NCBI GenBank assembly: GCA_012032575.1 | Contig: JAAUSP010000264.1 | Coordinates: 1-9,795 of the forward strand | Length of the DNA: 9,795 bases | Source of the DNA: Anaerolineales bacterium | GTDB lineage: Bacteria; Chloroflexota; Anaerolineae; 4572-78; J111 | Direction of reading: 5' to 3' | Shown: positions 6,816 to 9,795 of the stretch, one piece after another | Position numbering within the stretch: the stretch's first letter is position 1 | How the letters are laid out: each line of letters starts with the position of its first letter | Made by a program: the position numbers and the translations under genes | The notes under the pieces: generated by a model | Seen by the model: only the letters and a program-made list of their open reading frames with translations | Told to the model about the DNA's origin: nothing | Databases searched by the model: none

Positions 6816-6915
6816 CATGTCATTCCGACCCACGAAGTGGATCGGAATCTTCTTTACCGTTGGTTAAACTTTTAGGCAAGGACACAGATTTCTCGCTGGC
6901 GCTCGAAATGACATG
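6816..6915. mobile_element. MITE-like dispersed repeat, copy B (inverted relative to copy A)
   Basis: A 100-bp element with imperfect terminal inverted repeats CATGTCATTCCGA and TCGAAATGACATG. The left part folds as ATTCCGA-CCAC-GAA-GTGG-TCGGAAT with one mismatch; the right part contains ATTTCTCGCTGGCGCTCGAA. Its reverse complement matches copy A (3343-3437) at both ends. It fills most of the gap between the converging fusion gene and ATPase operon, and its hairpins may end transcription from either side, although no T tract is obvious. Confidence 0.65.
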
Positions 6916-6935
6916 CTGGAACCAGGCCTGTTAAA

Positions 6936-7570
6936 TCAAGCTCTGGCGCGTCGCTCTAATTTTAGCTTGACTCGCTTGAGCCGGAACAGGTCTTCCCGCT
7001 CGCGCTCCTCCAACACCATTTGAATGTAGTTGCGCTGGTTCTCCAGGCGAGGAATGAGCACATTTTCCAGGGCATTGACCCGCCGGGTGGTCCGGCCAAT
7101 TTCTTCGGCCAGACGGCGCAGCCGCATTTCGCTGGAAGCCAATTCGATAATCAGCTCAAGCTGGCTCTCAAACGCCTCTGCCGCCGCCTCGATTCGGCTC
7201 GACACGCCGTTCAGACTGTAACCCCGATCCAGCGGCCCCCGCACCAGATTCTTTTGCTCGATGACCGGGGTCAAAACACCCATGATGTTGGTGACACTGA
7301 CCGTCAGCGAAATTTGGCCCTGGGCCGCCAGCGCCGCCGATTGGACCGCTTCCGGCCCGTCCAGCGCCTCGACCAGGGCCAGCGCCGCTACCGCCTCGCC
7401 GGCGCTCTGCTCCAGTTCATCGCTGCCGCGCACCACCTGTTCGGCCAGGCGCATCAATTCCTTGAGCAGCGCGTTGCGTTTCTGTTTCAGCAGGTCTCGT
7501 CCTGACGCGCCAGGAGAATCTGTTTTTTCTTAGCCAGCAGTTGGGCGCGGGTCGCCCGAATTTGTTCCAT
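6936..7570 (-). CDS. atpD: V/A-type ATPase subunit D (one apparent frameshift)
   Basis: Central-stalk subunit D (NtpD) of the V/A-type rotary ATPase, which couples rotation of the membrane ring to the A3B3 head. The true start is ATG at 7570 (MEQIRATRAQLLAKKKQILL). The frame then hits TGA at ~7488 unless one G is restored near 7501-7502, after which ARQGRDLLKQKRNALLKEL runs into the long downstream frame. The repaired length, about 211 aa, is normal for the family. The protein is mostly helical, with the expected N- and C-terminal coiled-coil segments, including RRLAEEIGRTTRRVNALENV and LENQRNYIQMVLEERERE. It is the last gene of the minus-strand A-B-D run, 50 bp after subunit B. Its Shine-Dalgarno is poor (TGACCT), and the upstream gap is a repeat hairpin. 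The frameshift is more likely a sequencing deletion than decay. Confidence 0.9.
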
Positions 7571-7575
7571 AGGTC

Positions 7576-7640
7576 AGGTAGACAGTAGACGGTAGACGGT
7601 AGACGGGGAAAAACCCCTGTCTACTGTCTACCGTCTACCG
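7576..7640. repeat. GTAGACR heptamer array forming a long hairpin between subunits B and D
   Basis: Heptamers GTAGACR repeat from about 7578 to 7605, then GGGG, a five-A loop (7609-7613), CCCC, and the complementary GTCTAC repeats to 7640. Arms 7583-7608 and 7614-7640 pair along nearly their whole length with a single-base bulge and three mismatches or wobbles. The array covers the whole B-D gap and supplies the final codons (TVDGRQ) and the TAG stop of the B gene. In the operon mRNA it would be a stable stem between two cistrons, able to alter processing or translation of D. No T tract follows, so simple termination is unlikely. Confidence 0.8.
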
Positions 7641-9059
7641 TATTCTCATAGTATTGTTCAATAAACTCTGTTTTGATTCGTTTCAGGTCACGGGCCGGTA
7701 GCAGGCGTAATAATTTCCAGGCGATGGCGAACGTCTCTTCGATAGGGCGGTTGGTTTGGCCCTGGTTGATAAACACCTGTTCAAACTGCTCGGCAAACTT
7801 GAGGCGGCGGCGATCTTCCTCGCTCAGCGCCGTCTCGCCGACAATGGCGACCAGCCGGCGCAGGTCGCAGCCTTCGGCGTAAAAGGCGTAGAGTTGATCG
7901 GCCACCTGGCGGTGGTCGGCCCGCGTTTTGCCGGGGCCGATGCCGGCGTTCATCAGGCGCGACAGGCAGGGCAGCACGTCAATAGGCGGATAGACGCCCT
8001 TGCGGTGCAGGTCGCGCGAGAGCACAATTTGTCCCTCGGTGATGTAGCCGGTCAGGTCGGGGATGGGGTGGGTGATGTCGTCGTCGGGCATGGTCAGGAC
8101 GAGCAGTTGGGTGATCGAACCTTTTTGGCCTTTGAGCCGGCCCGCCCGCTCGTACAGCGAAGCCAGGTCGGTGTAGAGGTAGCCGGGGTAGCCGCGCCGT
8201 CCCGGTACTTCCTCCCGCGCCGCCGAAACCTCGCGCAGGGCTTCGGCGTAATTGGTCATATCGGTGATGATGACCAGAACGTGATAGTCGTGGCGAAAGG
8301 CCAGATATTCGGCGGTGGTCAGGGCCACGCGCGGGGTCAGCAGCCGCTCGATGGTCGGGTCGTTGGCCAGGTTGAGAAACAGAACGGTGCGCTCCAGGGT
8401 GTTGCTGGCTTCGAAGCTGCGCCGGAAAACCGCCGCTTCGTGATAGGGAATGCCGATGGCGGCAAAGACGACGGCAAATTCTTCGCCGCCTTGTGGTGAG
8501 CCTGTCGAACCGGTTTTGACTTCGGCCTGAGCCGCGATTTGAGCCGCCAGTTCGCCGCCGGGCAGGCCGAAGCCGGAGAAAATGGGCAGCTTTTGGCCTC
8601 GCACCAGGGTGTTCAGGCCGTCAATGGTCGAGACGCCGGTCTGGATGAACTCCGACGGGTGATCCCGCGCCCAGGGATTGATGGGTTGGCCGTTGATGTC
8701 CAGCCGCAGTTCGGGATGAGCGGCGGGCCGCCGTCAATCGGTTCACCGGAGCCGTTGAAGGTGCGGCCCAGCATCTCCAGCGACACGCCCATACGGGCCA
8801 CGTCGCCGCTAAAACGGGCCTCGGTCCGTTCCAGGTCCAGGCCGCGTGTGCCGACAAAAACCTGCACCACCGCCCGGCCCCGGTCAACCTCCAAAACCTG
8901 CCCGCGCCGCACCTGCCCATCCGCGCCGCGCAGTTCGACAATTTCGCCGTAGCCTACGCCGTGCACATTTTCCACAAACAGGAGCGGCCCGGAGGCATAG
9001 GACAGGGTGCGGTAGTCAATGGTGTAGAGGGGAAGCGTGGTTACATTGGTATCGGTCAT
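7621..9059 (-). CDS. atpB: V/A-type ATPase subunit B (one apparent frameshift)
   Basis: Non-catalytic nucleotide-binding subunit B (NtpB) of the A3B3 head. It starts at ATG 9059 ([16 protein letters not shown]) with GGAG five bases upstream. The frame extended to 9146 would translate the heptamer repeat (VYCLLSAVYR) and is rejected. The N-terminal part runs through [21 protein letters not shown], then the frame is lost. One extra base at ~8712 gives [19 protein letters not shown] and then [20 protein letters not shown], joining the rest. Later landmarks are [18 protein letters not shown] at the degenerate P-loop position, ILTP-type [44 protein letters not shown] and [15 protein letters not shown]. 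The repaired length, 479 aa, is typical. Two oddities: the loop after the P-loop region contains a dispersed-repeat sequence (GSTGSPQ), and the last six residues come from the heptamer repeat. Confidence 0.93.
8490..8517. repeat. Dispersed GAGCCTGTCGAAC-type repeat fragment inside subunit B
   Basis: TTGTGGTGAGCCTGTCGAAC (8491-8510) resembles the widespread bacterial intergenic repeat with GAGCCTGTCGAA or its complement TTCGACAGGCTC. Here it lies in frame in the B gene and encodes most of TGSTGSPQG. It falls in a loop that varies in length between B subunits, so it is probably tolerated. The family match is from memory and not searched. Confidence 0.45.
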
Positions 9060-9071
9060 AGTTCTCCATCG

Positions 9072-9102
9072 GTAGACGGCAGACAGTAGACAGTAGACGG
9101 GG
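9072..9102. repeat. GTAGACR heptamer array between subunits A and B
   Basis: Four tandem heptamers, GTAGACG, GCAGACA, GTAGACA and GTAGACG (9072-9099), are followed by GGG. It is the same unit as at 7576-7640 but only one arm, so it forms no internal hairpin. It ends 12 bases upstream of the subunit B start, just before the Shine-Dalgarno. The array could pair with the opposite arm in the B-D gap when both are in one transcript. Confidence 0.75.
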
Positions 9103-9117
9103 ATCTTTCGCTCCAAG

Positions 9118-9154
9118 CCGGTCTGCGACCGGCGTTCGGGGGTCACAGACCCCC
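9118..9154. repeat. Twin short hairpins downstream of subunit A
   Basis: Two perfect stems stand side by side: CCGGTC-TGC-GACCGG (9118-9132) and GGGGGTC-ACA-GACCCCC (9138-9154). Both have a three-base loop flanked by GTC and GAC. They begin eight bases after the subunit A stop in the direction of transcription. They may be a REP-type element or an mRNA 3'-end stabiliser within the operon; no T tract follows. Confidence 0.65.
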
Positions 9155-9161
9155 TCGGAGC

Positions 9162-9795
9162 TTAAAATTGTTTCAACAACTCACCGGCTTGAGCAGCGGC
9201 CTTATCGGGCGGCCACTCCTTCATCCGGGCGATTTGATCCACCGCCGGATGGGCCAGCACTTGCTCCAAGGGTGTGCCCTGCCGGACTGCTGCGGAGACG
9301 TAATCGTAAAAGGTCAGGATGACTTTGAGCAGCCAGTAGGTTTTTTCCAGCGGGCAAAAGGCGTCCTCGCCGATGGCCGACTGGCGCAGGAAATCTTCGC
9401 GCAGCAGCCGGCCCACGGCCAGGTCTCCTTTCTCGATTTCGGCCAGGGCGTCTGTGCCCACCAGTTGGACAATCTCTTGCAGCTCGGCCTCCCGCTGGAG
9501 CAGGGCGCGGGCGCGCTGTCGTTGGCCGGCCCAATCTTCGGCGACCTGCTGGTTGTACCAGTCATTCATTTTGTACTGGGAATAGCTGTTGATCCAGTTA
9601 ATAGCCGGAAAGTGCCGCCGCCGGGCCAAATCGGTATCCAAGCCCCAGAAAGCGCCGGTTACCCGCAGCGAATTTTGGGTCATCGGCTCGGAGAAATCGC
9701 CGCCCGGCGGGGAGACTGCGCCGATCAGCGTGACTGAGCCGATTCGGGCAGGGGAGCGGGGGGGGCAGGGGAGCTGGGGAGAGCAAACTCACCCC
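9162..9795 (-). CDS. atpA: V/A-type ATPase subunit A, C-terminal part (5' end outside window)
   Basis: C-terminal third of the catalytic subunit A (NtpA), which hydrolyses or makes ATP in the A3B3 head. The visible part runs IGSVTLIGAVSPPGGDFSEP, then MTQNSLRVTGAFWGLDTDLA, then RRRHFPAINWINSYSQY, all highly characteristic of the family, and on to the helical C-terminal domain ending ELLKQF. The P-loop lies outside the window. Reading backwards, the frame stays open to a proline-rich stretch at 9746-9784 and then meets TGA at 9789-9791. A one-base change in the 8-G run (9758-9765, plus strand) would remove that stop, so an indel there is likely. The proline-rich stretch sits where relatives have a short CLGSPER-type turn and appears to be an inserted simple repeat. 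It is the first of the three ATPase genes seen; subunit B follows after 102 bp. Confidence 0.92.
9746..9784. repeat. G-rich simple repeat within subunit A
   Basis: CAGGGGAGC occurs at 9749-9757 and 9766-9774 (period 17), followed by TGGGGAGAGC. Together with the 8-G run this gives five G runs of at least three with loops of 2-4 bases, a good quadruplex-forming pattern on the plus (template) strand. It encodes a Pro/Ser/Ala-rich insert in subunit A. Confidence 0.65.

Noticed and set aside
7302..7320. Reverse-orientation iteron-like motif in subunit D
   Set aside because: AGCGAAATTTGGCC lacks one T of the core and the CTAA end, and it encodes conserved subunit D residues; probably chance.
7020..8499. 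Plus-strand reading frames opposite ATPase subunits D and B
   Set aside because: They are antisense to strongly conserved ATPase sequence and have Gln/Arg-rich low-information composition.
9059..9146. Longer N-terminus of subunit B
   Set aside because: It would translate the heptamer repeat and has no homology to the family; ATG 9059 has a good GGAG site.

Overview
The window looks like chromosomal DNA of a free-living bacterium, most likely a Chloroflexota (Anaerolineae-like) genome. That placement is inference. It rests on a V/A-type ATPase operon in a bacterium, a stand-alone protein with a DnaA domain I-like tail, and many families of short dispersed repeats, some running into coding sequence. 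No rRNA, tRNA, CRISPR array or insertion sequence with a transposase was seen.

Layout. Positions 1-519 hold no gene: an intrinsic terminator (78-113), then a chain of hairpins, two of them perfect stems with the same six-base loop, then a likely promoter. Positions 520-2554 (+) encode one protein of about 678 aa, read here in three frames because two single bases appear to be missing. It has two copies of a winged-helix-like domain and a C-terminal DnaA-N-like domain. Positions 2555-3708 are a gene-free block with nine copies of an iteron-like motif (consensus CTAASCGGCAAAATTTCGC, all on the same strand), two G-rich direct repeats, a heptamer-based inverted repeat and one MITE-like element. 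Three more motif copies lie at 1018, 1631 and 6780. Positions 3709-6783 (+) encode an intact 1024-aa protein: hydroxylysine-kinase-like, M23 metallopeptidase and phospholyase-type class III aminotransferase domains in one chain. A second MITE-like element, inverted relative to the first, follows at 6816-6915. From 9795 back to 6936, on the minus strand, lie V/A-ATPase subunits A (3' end only), B and D. The two gaps between them are filled by 7-bp GTAGACR tandem repeats and hairpins.

How the parts fit. The ATPase genes form one operon for the catalytic/regulatory head (A, B) and central stalk (D). The kinase and phospholyase domains would catalyse consecutive steps on a hydroxylated or phosphorylated amine such as 5-hydroxylysine. 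The most novel-looking unit is the duplicated winged-helix/DnaA-N protein beside an array of iteron-like sites. It resembles a replication-initiator/iteron pair or a site-specific DNA-binding system, but this is inferred from architecture and position only.

Sequence quality. Four positions where one extra base restores a conserved reading frame (near 1725, 2038, 7501 and 8712), plus a probable fifth in an 8-G run at 9758, suggest uncorrected single-base deletions in the assembly rather than real gene decay.
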